From contig CM067530.1 of assembly GCA_034509925.1 (NCBI GenBank), positions 4,852,501-4,916,500 of the forward strand: DNA of 64,000 nucleotides, read 5' to 3'. Origin of the DNA: Hirudinaria manillensis. Taxonomy: Eukaryota > Annelida > Clitellata > Hirudinida > Hirudinidae. Below, one piece after another: positions 1 to 12,500 of this stretch. How positions within the stretch are numbered: the first letter of the stretch is position 1; each line of letters starts with the position of its first letter. A program made the position numbers and the translations under genes. Below the pieces are notes generated by a model that was given only the letters and a program-made list of their open reading frames with translations, ran no database searches and was not told the origin of the DNA.

Positions 1-1739
1 GGCAAATTGGTTATAAGTATTTTTGATCATTTCTAGAGATGTGGTATTTGGTATTTTTACATGTACTTGGATCTCCAGTACTTGTAATGATACTTTGACC
101 TTTTTTTAACTGGACACTTCCTATCCACAAAGCTCCAAACACAATGAGGATCATTGCTGTGGTAATCATCATCAGAAACTTTTTTAAAATGATGGTTTAA
201 CTTTTTTTCTGACAAAATTAGTAGGAATATCACTTTAACCACCTACACAGTTGTACATTAAGCTCTAAGTTGCTGAAGCAGTGGCTCAACAAACAGAGAA
301 TCGTGAGGGGAAATTTGTGGTATTAATTGCTGATTGGAACATTTGAAGATATTTAAACAGCTTGTTCAGTCAGATCATAAAGCTGAAAATCAAGAGGTAT
401 GATGCCATATGACATTTCTAAAGAAAGCAAACAAGTATATGGAGCAAAATATTTCACAAGAACTTCAAAAACATTAGCAGCTGATGCTTCTTAAATCTAT
501 GACAAACAAAGTTCTCATAATACTAACTATGAGATCAAGCTTATTTAATTCAAATATGAAATTTCAAGCAGCTCGTGACTACTCAAGCTAAAAGGAAGTA
601 ATCCGTTCTCGCCAATTTTTGCCATACGAACATAGCAAAAGCTTCTTAACTGAAACTTAAAATAAAATAAATGGAAAAATGAATAGAATGTCATGCTGTT
701 ACTGTCTTGATTGGCCTAAAATGCTCAAAGTAATTAATACAACAGTTTCAGCAAGTCTTGGAAATGAAAAAAAGCTGTAGCAAAAATGTGATGATGACTA
801 TATGAACTATGGATTGTAATGGTTTGAAAAATCAAGAACTCACTTCTGGGCTAAATTATAGTTTATGTTTATCTGAGCAAGGATTTTCTTATATGAAAAG
901 TCTAAAACACAAGAAGTGAAACAAGTTAAAAAAACACAAACTTGAAGCTATATGTGATTGCACTGATAAACTAAACTGATTAAGAAGCATTCGTTTCCAT
1001 TCTTACATTTCCCCCAAGCATTTTTGAAAGAGGTCTTTGGCCATATGGAATTAATTGAAGATTCTAAACCACAAAAATGTGTTTGGTCATTCATGAGGAT
1101 GCATAGTTAATCTGGCACTTTAATGCAATTCTGGTCAAAAATGAAACCAAAATCAATTCCTATTCCTTGTTTTACAGGGGCATTGAAAACTGCTTACTGA
1201 CACAAAAAAAACTGTGATTTGTGGACTTGGTTTTGCCCTCAAAAGTTATTTGCATGACAACGAACTATGAAAACCGATTAGCATTAATAATGACCAATTT
1301 TAATTATTCTTTATCTGTGGTAATTTCTATTAAAATTATGTATATTGTTTACATAAACAATACATATTTATTTAGAAATTATGGGCTTTGAACCTGATAA
1401 TATTATTTGATTTGGTCAGTATTTTTATGTTCCACTGATGATAGATCACAATGCTGGGTTCTAATCTAGAGAATATAAACAATTTTTGTTTTAGTACCCT
1501 AATGTATATTGTCTTCCAACAAAGTACTCAAATGATTTAGACAGCAGTTGCAAGCTGTAATCCTATCACATTCTTCATGCAGAATAATCAGAGAGCATAA
1601 TACAAGTCCTATCTGTTTTTTATAATATTCACAATGTTTGAAAAAATAATTGTGTCTATCATTAATGGTTATATTTGTTTATTTAGTCAAGTGCTACTCT
1701 TGGATATGTCTTTTCTTTCAAATTTTCATGAGTCGATTT
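1..1739. other. HSF intron, left part: unclassified AT-rich DNA
   Basis: No gene is supported here. The stretch is AT-rich with short broken reading frames, for example around 400-650 and 1070-1270, that have the feel of a decayed transposable element. I could not match them to a family. It should be intronic, upstream of the HR-A/B exon of HSF. Confidence 0.4.
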
Positions 1740-2865
1740 CAGCAAGTCCATAACTGGCCATTTTCCTCTGACTATGCCATATTCCTTGGTTGATGGAATT
1801 ATTAGCACCAAAGATCAACAGCTTTCTCTGATCTTCCTTCTGTGGCCTCCAAAGACTTCCAACTCCTTATGTGCCAGATCCAGAAAGAAGCTGCTTCTGC
1901 AGATTATTCTGCAAGAAGAATGTGCTACAGGATAATAGCTTACAATTGTTGTAAGTCGACTTGCTGACTATGCCCCTAGCACCTTCTTCTATAGGGAAAA
2001 GGTTTCCTCTGTAACCTTCCAATTCCAAATCCATTGACAGATCTGCATACTTTCCTGCCTTTTTTGCTGTATTTCATCTTATCTTATCTTCCCATGGGAC
2101 TGTCAGCTCTACCAGAATGATGGCATCCTCTGATGTGACAATCACCATATCTGGCCTCTTGTCACTCTATAATGCCCGGGGATAGTGCCTCATCCCTTTA
2201 AGGTCAGTGGAGATAATCCTGTCATTTGCCTCTACAAGGATCTTTCTCCTTGGAGTCTGGCATTTCTTTTTGCAGAGGTGTATATGGGAAATAATTTTTC
2301 TGTGGTTTTGCTGTGGTGTGAGTTTGCTTTTGAAACTGCTCCTTTTGTGGCCTGGCTATGTGTACCAACCATTGGCAAGGGCATTTGTTCAATTGCTAGG
2401 CACAGTGTCTCTGTTACACTGCAGAGCCTGCATTCAGTTTCTTCCACCAAGCCCCACTTTCACAAATTGTCCTTGGAGAGCATCTGGTTGTATACCAACT
2501 TTATTGTGAAGGCCATTCAGAGCAGGGACTTGTTCCATACTTCAGGTCATATCATGTTCTTCCATGTTATCTACTTACCCCACTGTACTTATTGCACAAC
2601 CTTCATGACTCAGACTTGTTCCTCCTTCTGCCTCCTTTCCTGACTAATCATCACAGCTCTGGTTGTTAAGCCCACTTGGGACCATTTTAGTAAATGGTTC
2701 CAACTAACCACATGGTGGTTCATCCAGATCAGGCCTTTTATTTCCTCAAACATCATTAATGCCACTGATTTGTTGATTTCATTTTGCTCTTGGAATCTCC
2801 ATCTAGATCTGAGCATATTATTGATAGCCATTTTGACACTGTTGGCAAAATGCATTGGCAATAAT
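1740..2865 (-). mobile_element. R2-like (RLE-class) non-LTR retrotransposon relic, C-terminal part (copy A)
   Basis: Read on the minus strand from 2865 to 1740, the remains of one C-terminal protein region are visible: a Cys-x-x-Cys motif (ECRLC) with a following His-rich stretch, then RPDMVIV and ILVELTVPWED (about 2083-2163), then [10 protein letters not shown] (about 1880). The Cys/His motif followed by RPD...ELTVPWE is the arrangement of the restriction-like endonuclease end of R2/NeSL-type non-LTR elements. Several stops and frame breaks show it is dead. It lies antisense in an HSF intron and is the clearest nuclease-domain copy in the window. Confidence 0.8.
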
Positions 2866-2983
2866 GATATTCAAAAGTTATTGGCGATGATATCACTGCA
2901 AAATCAGGGATTTATTTACTTTTAATAAAACTCTTGAATTTGAATTAAAGTTTAAGATCGCAACTTGTCGATTGACATTTTAG

Positions 2984-5900
2984 AGTGCTGCTCAAAGCCA
3001 GTCATTAGCATCATTTTCTAGAGAGGATGTATCAAAAATTTTGAATGAGGTGTCTTCCTTAAAAAATCAGCTTGATTCAATGACAGACACTTTGGAAAAC
3101 TTGAGAGTGTAAGTTTATTTGAGATTGAACAATCAGAAATTTTTATATTCTTTTAAGTAATTATATTTAAAGTCAGTAACAATTCATCCTGGAATAACTT
3201 GTGCTCCTTATTATTAATATAAATGTCTAATTAATATAGATTTAAAATGTTTGTTCAATTGTTATGGATGAGCATATATAATTTTTTATTTAATTTGATC
3301 ATTTAAGCTTGGGAAAAAGATAATTATGTCTAATTTGTTTTTTTAATTTAGTGAGAATGAAGTTTTGTGGAAGGAAGTAGTCAATCTCAGACAAAAACAT
3401 GCCAGGCAACAGCAAGTTGTATCTAAGGTTATAGTTTTATCAATTTTATTAATTAATGTACATAGCCTTTCACCAATTTTTATGCCTGTAGCTTGTCCAG
3501 TTCTTCATATCTCTGGTAAATAATGATCATAGTCCAGGGAGCTTGAAGCGTAAATTACCCCTGATGATAAAAGGGCCCAATAATGAAAAGGCTTATCCCT
3601 CTCCAATGGTAAGTTATTAGAATTTGTACATCCTTAGAATTTCTGTGAATCATAAATTAATTTATTTAGTGAAAGATTATTAAAAGTGGAATATTAAACT
3701 TTTCATTTTTTTTCTATAGCATTTCAATTTATTCTTCATGATTCCACTTTTAATTATATCATCCAGCATCAGTCATATATCTAATTTTTAAGGACACGAA
3801 TCAGTTTTCCCACTAATATTTATTTATTAATTAGTAATGTAACTTTTCTATCATTAAATTTTGGCTTATAAAAAAACACATCTATTAACATTTATTCTGA
3901 TAAAACTGTCTTCTAAATTATACTTTATAATATGGTTAAAAGGTTCTTGTGCTTGTAAAATAGGAGTTGCTTCACAGTTGAATGGCTCTTGGGAAAATGA
4001 GGGCCTATTAATGCTATTTTAACTTGATTTTCATTAGATATCATGTCAGGTATTTTACTTTTAGATGACTCCAAATTATTGAATGGAAAGTTTCCCAAAC
4101 TTAATGTGTCTTGTTATTTATGACTTTAGAAACCAGGTCATAAAATTTTGCAATGTTGTTCTGCAAAAGTCTTTAATTTTATAAAATAAGCAGAGTAGCA
4201 CTTTTCTGTTGAAGCATTAATTTTAATTGACATTTAATATGTCAAGTAAGTATTATTTTTGTAATTAATGTAAGGTAAGGAAAATTCTTAGGATAAAGTT
4301 GAGATGTGTAATGGGGAGCAGGGCTAAATGCAAGGGTGTATTTATGGGAATAAAAATTTTAATGTAAAATAAACTAAAAAACTTGTAAAATACAAGCCTT
4401 ACTTGTAGAGGAATTTATGTCAAAACCGAACTAATTTTTATTTTGTCCTTGTCGCACAAGTTTTTGGTTTAATGGTCAAAAATGGTGTTCTTAACATTTA
4501 ACTTGTGGAATGCAAATGCATTTAATTGAAAATTTATTTGGAATGAATGGTATGAAAACAGTTAGTTTGGTGGAAATTTAGTCCATACTGAGGCATGTAG
4601 CACCACATAGCAAGACTCTATTTGGACAATCTCTGGATTCATTTTTTGGGATAGAGAATTTTGATAAATACAACCCAGACTATTCAGTGAAACTGCAAGC
4701 TTCATTGAAGGAATTCATTTTAATAGCTGTCTCCAGATTATTGGAAGATCCAAGCTTCTATGTAGTATCAATTGTTCAGGAATGTTTTGCTAATTGTTAT
4801 GTTATGGATGCCATTGCATTGAAAGATTTGGAATATCACTCTGTTTAAGTGATTATAAACACAATAATGGCAATATAATTTTAATGATTTCATTATGTAG
4901 ATCCAGGGATACAACATAAAGATGAATTTGGTAAAAGATGCAAAGCTTAAATATGGGTTGCAATGATTTTAGTTTGCTTCATAAATAAAAAAATGTGTGA
5001 CAACAAACATTTATATTGAAATTTGTCATATTGATATTTAGTCCTGCTCTCCCTTATTTGTATATATGTAAGTCCAAAATAAAGTACTTGGCCTGAATAA
5101 AACTGAATAAATTTTGATAAAACAAATAAAAGTTTGTCTTTTTCTTAAAGCCTCAGGGGTTTTCTCAAAGTGATGAAATGAATTCTCCAAAAGCAGCTCT
5201 TATTAATTTGGCTTCTACTGTTCAGGTACAGAGTGAAGAGGGTTTGGTATATTAGTAAAGATGTTATTGAAGTATATTATTTAAGTTTTTGAATTGCTTT
5301 TGTGCAGGATTATTGACATAATTCATGTTTTAATGCCATGATTCATTTTATTGTATTTCCTAAATAGAAGCATTTTTATCATCTCACATGACATCTTTTC
5401 ATTATTTGGCCAGATATCTCCATTTCAAACTTTTATCTTCCCATAATATTTTATTATTTGTTAAGAAATACTAAGTTGTTATTACATGAAAAATGTTTTA
5501 GGTGTGCAAATGTTGTTTTTGTCAAGCAATGACAAATATTTAAAAAATTCTGATGAATTAATTAGTATGCCATGAATTAGCAGTTGTTGAATAATAGCTG
5601 AAGAAATATTTTTGAAATGTAATAAAAGAAGTGGGAAATTTCACTTAATTATTAAATTAGTTCATTATTTAGTATTAAGATGTAGTTGTTGGGGTGATGT
5701 ACAAATGATTTTGTTTTGGTCTGCAATTTTTATTTGAATTATTGTCATTTTATTTATCTGTAAATGAAAGAAAATCAATCAAGATGGCAAATGTTTGGCT
5801 GGAAAAGATGGAGGACCAAGGGTCCTATATTTAAAGAAAAATCCAACTTCTGAGGTAGCCTTGTTTGATTACTTCTTTATACTGTTTTCTAAAATAATCA

Positions 5901-8076
5901 AGCAATATTCCATATCACCTGTCCTAAACAATAAAGTATTAAGATTTGTGTTAATTCATAAATGGCATTTTTGGCAACCAGATTGGCAAAACTTTGACTG
6001 AAAAGAATGGGGGGCCAAAAATATTATATTTGAAGAAAAACTCGACTGCTGAGGTAGCATGATTATTGGATATATTTACTGCTTAATTATTCATTATTTG
6101 GCCACTTGCAGATGCAGGGCTTAATTAATACATTGACTCTACCTCTGAAAGCATCTTAAAAATTAACTTTACAGTTTACTAAATTCTCACTAAGCTTGTT
6201 TAATTGGATTTGCTACTAGAGCCAGCTCATTAATTTGATTTGCTTTATCAAATTTGTTAAAACAGCTTGTATCTACACCTATGACTTATTCAATCCTACT
6301 TATGCTAGTGAAAATGAATTATAATTGTTGTTATTTTAAGATAAAGTTTTTATGAATTTTTTAAAGTATTAAAAAAAAAATTTTTTTATTGTAATACAAA
6401 ATATTTTAAACTTCTATTCTAGCAACTAGCAACTCAACAGCTGGAACCTCTTACTATTAGAGGGCTAGACAATCTACCATCTCTAGGATTGTCTGATCTG
6501 CTAGAGGAACTCAAACCACAAAATGGAAACAGTGATGTTTCTCAGATTCTCCAAAAAAAAAGTGATTCGGCAAACCTTGAATCAACCTCAAAAGAACTGG
6601 TCATGAAATACGAACCAAGAATAATTTTTAAGTTTGGAGATGTTTATTATTTAAAACTGCTTATTAATTCATGCTTAAATGCTTTGAGTGATTTTTTTAA
6701 ATAGAAATTGGCTGTGCAATTCAATTGCTTGTGGCTTAAACTAATACACCAAAAATTATATTTGCATGAGATATTATGATTAAATTTACTGAGAATATTG
6801 AGATTGATCTTATTTATATGCAGAGAGTTTGATAAAGAGGAATTTTCTAGAAGTCTCAATACCTCCCAGAATACTTTGGACAATGTTTATGACCTCTTGA
6901 ATAACACCCATCCCAACTTAGAAGATTGTGTACTTTTTGGCGTGAGTGGCTAACATTTGTGTTATTGATGTAATAATTATTTTCTAACCATTATTTGGTT
7001 GTTAATTAGCAACAATAATAATAACTACTTGAGCAAGCACAGAGTTAAGTATGCTTCATGTGATATTGGTGTCCCATTTTCATATCAAAAAGTGGGATGA
7101 TTCATTGCAATTCTGAATTTAATAAAATTTTGCTTAATTTCCAAAAATTTATCTGCTTTTCCTTGAATTTTTAGGATCAACTTGAAACTGAGGAAAATGG
7201 GGAACATCTTGCAAAAAAGACAAAGTTTGGAGATGATTCTGCAGGTATTATTTATTTTTGCGAGACCTTTTGAGCGTCTGAAGTGTCTGTATCAGATACT
7301 GAGGAAATTTTTAAAAAAAATCTACTAGTTTGCAGAAAATGTATCAGATGCTTTCCTCACTAGCAGTCTTTTTTGATTGGTAGACAGGTTCTTTCTTCCT
7401 GATGTTTCTTGGTTCCTTAGTCTTCAGGAGTGCTCAGATAATTATAATAATAGCTATGGAACAACCTTTTGAGCTCTTTGGTCTTGAATGTGAATATTTG
7501 GCTTTCTCAAAGACCACCACACTCATTTTCAACCAATTTTCAACCCCACTCAATTTCAGGGTATATTTTTTTATGCCCCTGAAACTTACTTTGAACTTTA
7601 TACTTTTCTTTTTACTGTATGTAAAATAAAGAATGTAGAACCTAGCAAACCCCTTTATACTTATTTTAAATTACTTTTGGCTTTTGAGTTTATTTTTTAG
7701 TTGCAAGCATTATTCAGCTTTTTCGATTCATGTTTGCATGGCCCATAGATATATTTTTCCTTAGATTTTGATTAGTCCAAGAAGCTCAAAAACTTACAAT
7801 GTGTAATATTTGACTTCCTCTCTATCTGGAACCGCTTGTATAAATTGTTGTTGTTAATTATTAATAATTGCAATTTTTGAAGGGAAAGAATTAATGCACT
7901 ATGTTCCTCCTGAAGAACTTAATTTGAATGAAAGCCTCTCAATAGAGAATCCTGCAGAAAACACATTTTTCTCAAAACCTGGTGGTGGTGACTTCAGTCC
8001 GAACTTCATTCAGGAACTGGATATTTTCAACATGAGCCCATGGATTTCTCCTTCTGAAGATGAATCCCATGAATAG
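2984..8076 (+). CDS. HSF1: Heat-shock transcription factor (HSF1-like), C-terminal ten exons
   Basis: Exons: 2984-3108, 3352-3427, 3492-3608, 5151-5225, 5771-5854, 5982-6053, 6423-6631, 6824-6941, 7175-7244, 7883-8076 (TAG stop). All phases agree and give 379 codons plus stop. The first three exons encode the HR-A/B trimerisation coiled coil (SKILNEVSSLKNQL, ENEVLWKEVVNLRQKHARQQ, LVQFFISLV) followed by the basic LKRKLPLM element, which matches the order in animal HSF1. Exon 8 (FSRSLNTSQNTLDNVYDLL) resembles HR-C, the segment that restrains trimer formation. The last exon (KELMHYVPPEE...) resembles the HSF1 C-terminal region. The winged-helix DNA-binding domain is absent and should lie left of position 1. 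The protein would be a nuclear factor binding heat-shock elements. Exons 5 and 6 are tandem copies. The start of exon 5 and the donor of exon 7 are the least certain boundaries. Naming it HSF1 rather than HSF2 or HSF4 is inference; many invertebrates have a single HSF. Confidence 0.9.
3609..5150 (+). other. HSF intron, nothing recognised
   Basis: A 1.5 kb AT-rich intron between HSF exons 3 and 4. I see no coding segment, RNA gene or classifiable repeat in it. Confidence 0.6.
5771..6053 (+). repeat. Tandemly duplicated in-frame HSF exon pair
   Basis: Exon 5 (5771-5854) and exon 6 (5982-6053) encode related peptides: GKCLAGKDGGPRVLYLKKNP and GKTLTEKNGGPKILYLKKNS. Both begin and end in phase 0 and end at similar ...GAG|GTAGC donors. 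The 127 bp intron between them is not obviously duplicated. The pair lies between the HR-A/B block and the regulatory region. Either both are included, giving a repeated module, or one is chosen per transcript. Confidence 0.8.
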
Positions 8077-8836
8077 ATTTTGAGAATTAACTCATATTCC
8101 CACCTTGAGGTGGCTGAGTAGTAATTGCATTCTTTCATGATTTTGTGGACACTTGTAACTGACTTTGATTAGCATTTGGTTATCTCTCAACAACATTGCC
8201 TTTTTGGAAATAAGCTCAGTCACACCATAGTTTGTGTTGATTTTTTTAGTTACATGTAATATTCAGCTTTTGTAACTCATGTTTACATTCTGATCAGTTT
8301 CTCAGAATTCAATTGCTCAGAATTGGTCTGAGATTAAAGGCTGAAGACAAGATTTTACGTACATGAATGGATGAGCTCAGAGTATGAGTTATTATAGATA
8401 TCAGCATTTTCATGGCTTAATGATGGTCTAGAAACGAAAAGCTGCAACGTATGAGTTTTGCTTGATAAAACATGTGCAATGTGTATGTCTATAAACGTTT
8501 GTAATAGGTTCAAAACCCAATATGACTACTTCAAAATAACTTTTTCGTGCGACAATTTGATCCCACACATCCCATTTTCAAATCGTTTGGGATCCCATTG
8601 GGTTTCCAAATCGGTTCCGAGTTTTTGGGGCCCACTCGTTTATGTTTGGCTGTAGCATCAAACTCATTAATCAATTTGACGCGGATTTTACGACCAACAT
8701 AATACGAATACTTCCGACCAGACTAGTTAGAAGGAATGATTCAATTTAGCCATAAAACATTATTAGATATTTATTTATTAATTTATTATGTTAAATTTGT
8801 GAAAACCTTGAATTTTTTTGGGACCCGCACGAATCA
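8077..8836. other. Convergent intergenic region / HSF 3' UTR
   Basis: Follows the HSF stop codon. A weak ATTAAA polyadenylation-type hexamer occurs at 8333-8338. From about 8450 the base composition changes: CpG dinucleotides become frequent compared with the flanks, which suggests younger inserted DNA. No gene is supported. Confidence 0.4.
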
Positions 8837-9319
8837 TGTTGACATTATAATGTTATAGCTAATTTATCAGTTTTTTTTAGATTATTGATATTGCATATTC
8901 GAGAAAAGTCCGTACACCGATGAAGTCTTAGCCAGGACTTTTTCCTTGATTTTTCAAGGGATCCAATGGGATACTTTCCCATCAGGGACCTTCACGGACA
9001 GGCATTCAGAACTTCCAAGCGGGCGTCGGCGAGCCATTATGTTCCCAACCCAGATTTATATGTTGTACTCCGAGGACCATTAAATAACGTCTTCCAGCAT
9101 TTCTAGTGAGACTCGACCTCCTAGAAATCTCTTTTCAATGCAAGAATTTCCCACTTTTCAACATCATTACGTCGCTTTCCTAAACCGGTCTATAATAACT
9201 TTAACCATCAGCGATTTCATTCTATAAATACGGACATCAAATAATACATAGGAGTCTTATGTTGAACTTATGTTGTACCTGTAACAATAAGTTATTTTCC
9301 ATAACGGGACACCCCAACA
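8837..9319 (+). mobile_element. Candidate solo LTR-like segment
   Basis: A CpG-containing 483 bp block begins TGTTG (8837) and ends CAACA (9315-9319), the short inverted ends typical of LTRs. Near its right end it has a TATAAATAC box (about 9226) followed by an AATAA-type signal (about 9281). I see no target-site duplication and no adjoining coding region. It could also be some other young repeat. Confidence 0.35.
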
Positions 9320-9452
9320 CACTACGCTCGTTTCGACGATTTGATCGAGAGGGGGTATTCTTGTACGGGAAAACCTATGTTATTTTTTACTCATGATTTG
9401 AGAATATCTCCGCTTGAAAAAAAATAAAATGACCTTGTAAACGAAACTTGAA

Positions 9453-9458
9453 TTTATT
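9453..9458 (-). promoter_or_regulatory. HYDIN polyadenylation signal
   Basis: AATAAA on the minus strand (TTTATT on +), about 43 bp beyond the HYDIN TAG stop and at a plausible distance for the 3' end. Confidence 0.6.
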
Positions 9459-9500
9459 TTGCATCAAAAATTTAAAATTACGCCAGATAGAAATAGTGTG

Positions 9501-12500
9501 CTACACACACTGATCCTCAGGACTGACACCCCTCAAATAGTAAACCCATTGCATTCCTGGCATGCTGTTTGACTGGATATGGGATATGGTGAGCTTTCCA
9601 GTCTCAGCTACTCCCAAGGTGGAGTTACCATTACTGTAACTGACAGATATCTCATGTTCACCTTGAGGTTGGATGACTTCACTGTCTGAGTTTAATTTGA
9701 ACAGCAGATTGTCTACTTGAAATTTAAATGCTCCTGCATTCTTAAAGACATTTTGGAATGGTATACCTATAGATGAGCCTGCAATTACTGTATAAGGACC
9801 CTGTAAAACAAATTGGATAGTGAACACTCTTTCAGATAACATAACATCGAAATAGAAAAACAACCTCTAATGGTAATAAGAAATAATGGTGACATAATTA
9901 CTTAATAAGTGGGTATTTAAAATGTTAAAAAAAAACAGTGTCATTTGGTAATTAATTTTCTGGAGCTCAGTGACCTTCAGATGATCTATGTCAGGGGTGC
10001 ATGAACTTTGTTTGCCACAGGCAGATGCATCAAAATAAACAGGCCATTCACTCAAGGTGACTTACACATTTACATAATCAAGTAAACATATTGAGACAAA
10101 AAATTACAATTAATGTATATAATGCATATATAATAGGGCACAATAACATATGCAACCCCAGACATCAACATCAAATGGATAACGATAGCACTAATCCAAT
10201 AATGTTGATTTGCAATGTTTTGGAACATACTGACAGGCTAATTTAAATGATTGAAGGCAATTGACTTTTTAATATGCAGTAGGGGTCGGGGCCCAAAAAA
10301 TTTGACTGTGAATCTCCATAGTACTTAATCTAGCACTGCTTATGCCAAAGAATGTGGAAGCACTACTGTTTCTGAAGTACAATTTAAGAGCAGTGTGCTA
10401 CTCAAATTCTTTGCCCCAAGTACTTAACAACTTTATCACCTCCAAAAGATAGATTTTATGATAATATTCATTCTGATGAAGGTAGCCTTCATCTTTTTTC
10501 ATAAAACATTATGATGAAAATTCATTCCTTGGCTAAGTTCCACCATAAATTAGCTAGGTCTGGTGTTCCTGGTCAATCACTAATATCAGAAATGAAAATA
10601 GTAATATGAAAAACCTATATGAATTTAAAAAAAAATGAAATTAATAAAATTTAATGCTTAACAGAATCTACATAGAAAGGTTAAAAGTACCCATGCATGC
10701 ATAGCTCAATTATCAAGCTGATCAATATAAATTTGGTATAAAATTTTAAATCATGATATTACACACTTGCACCAAATTACATGTCTATTTAACAATTGTT
10801 CAGACATTTATGAAAAGGCCATTATTAGGCCATGCAAAAAGGTTACAAACACTTTGTGATCTTTGATGATTACATCCATTAGCAAATCTTTATTAATTAT
10901 TTTAAAAAACCACATAGTTGTACTAGAGCTAAAGAGCAATTTAATTTAATATTTTAGTAATTAATAATTTTGCATAACTGGACATGTCAAGAAAGGCAGC
11001 TGAACAACAAAGCAGAATATTTCTAACATTTAAGCTTTCCTTCTTAAAATGATTGCAATAAATTAAATTGCGGGTCTCCACAAATTTTAATATGTGTGAA
11101 TGTAAATACGTGCATTAAATTGCCCATCCGATATTATATAGTAGCATAAAATAAAAATGGAAAGCATTTGAAGGACTTGAACATTAAAAAAGATCGTGGA
11201 AAGGCTGCAGGAGATGGGCTCATGTTTGACAAAATAGTCACTTTGATATTTGATTTGATCTTAATTAATTTATTGTTGATAGACCCTAGAGCTACCAATA
11301 CTATTTCCTTAATTTAAAAACTAGTTGAGAGAAAATTTATTGATTATTGAGATACCTGTGGCCTTGGAGGTAGGCATTCTGCTACCAGGGGAAATGTGTA
11401 GCGTCCACCATGTGGTGAAAATGCAATCATCGTAGATTTCAAAGTTCCAATTTTAGATGGTTGATAAGTAACATTCACTGTTACTTCACATCCACTACTT
11501 GGTGCAACAACACTTTCTTGACAAATAAAATCCTGTTCCTCAATCTGATTTTAAAATTAAAATGCAATCAAAGTTGAGAATTTAAGACTGTTTACCAAAT
11601 TATAATTAAAACAGAGTAAACAAATTAAATAAATAATAAAATTACTTAAGGCTAATAAAATGATTTATCAAAGCCTAACTAGATAAAATAACTTTTATCA
11701 AATAAAAATAATTAAATCAATCTTTGAAACAAACTTTTTAACTTGTTTTTCACAAACCTCACAAATGTAATCAGTGTTTAACTTAGCAAAGTTAATAAAT
11801 TTGGCAACCAATGATTGTTTGGATCCAATGAATGTTTGAAATTTCAAAGCTTTTTCAGGGGCGCCTTCAACGGCTTTCACTTCCAAATCATAAATATGTA
11901 ACCCTAGTTCACTTGACTCCAGTTCTAATTTGCCAAACAACTTTCCAGGTTTTAAAGGAAAATATTCGATGGTGAATGTTCTCTAAAAATGTAAATGGAT
12001 GCCAACAAGTGTTAGGTACCAATTTAAAGTTGCAATGAGAAATGCTATGAGAATTTGGATCACTGTTTAGAATATGAATAGTCCAGCAATTCATAATTAA
12101 TTCTTTTGCACATTATTTTGCTTAAATAACTTAATGATGGATAATTAGGATTAGTTAGATAGCAAATTAAAGAAGTAACTTGATCACTCAAATTTATAAT
12201 TTAACTTTGTGAATTAAAGTATTAAATTATCTAAAAAAATATTTAATAACCTCCATGAGTCCAGGTATAACCAATTTTTGAGGAAATTCAATTTCATCAA
12301 TAGTGCAAGATGGGAAGAATGTTGCTGGAATATTCAATGGATTTTGAAGTAAAATGTTGTGCTTCACCTTTTGTCTAACCATGCTTTGTAAGCAAATGCA
12401 GCTAATGACATCTGGTCTAGTAAAATTTAACTGCAGTTCATAAAAAATATATTCTTTTGATTTGGTATTCTTGAAAATCACCTACAAAGAATGCATAGAA

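Noticed and set aside
2185..2643. 152-codon + strand open frame
   Set aside because: It is the antisense shadow of retroelement copy A, whose minus strand carries the recognisable Cys/His and RPD...ELTVPWE motifs.
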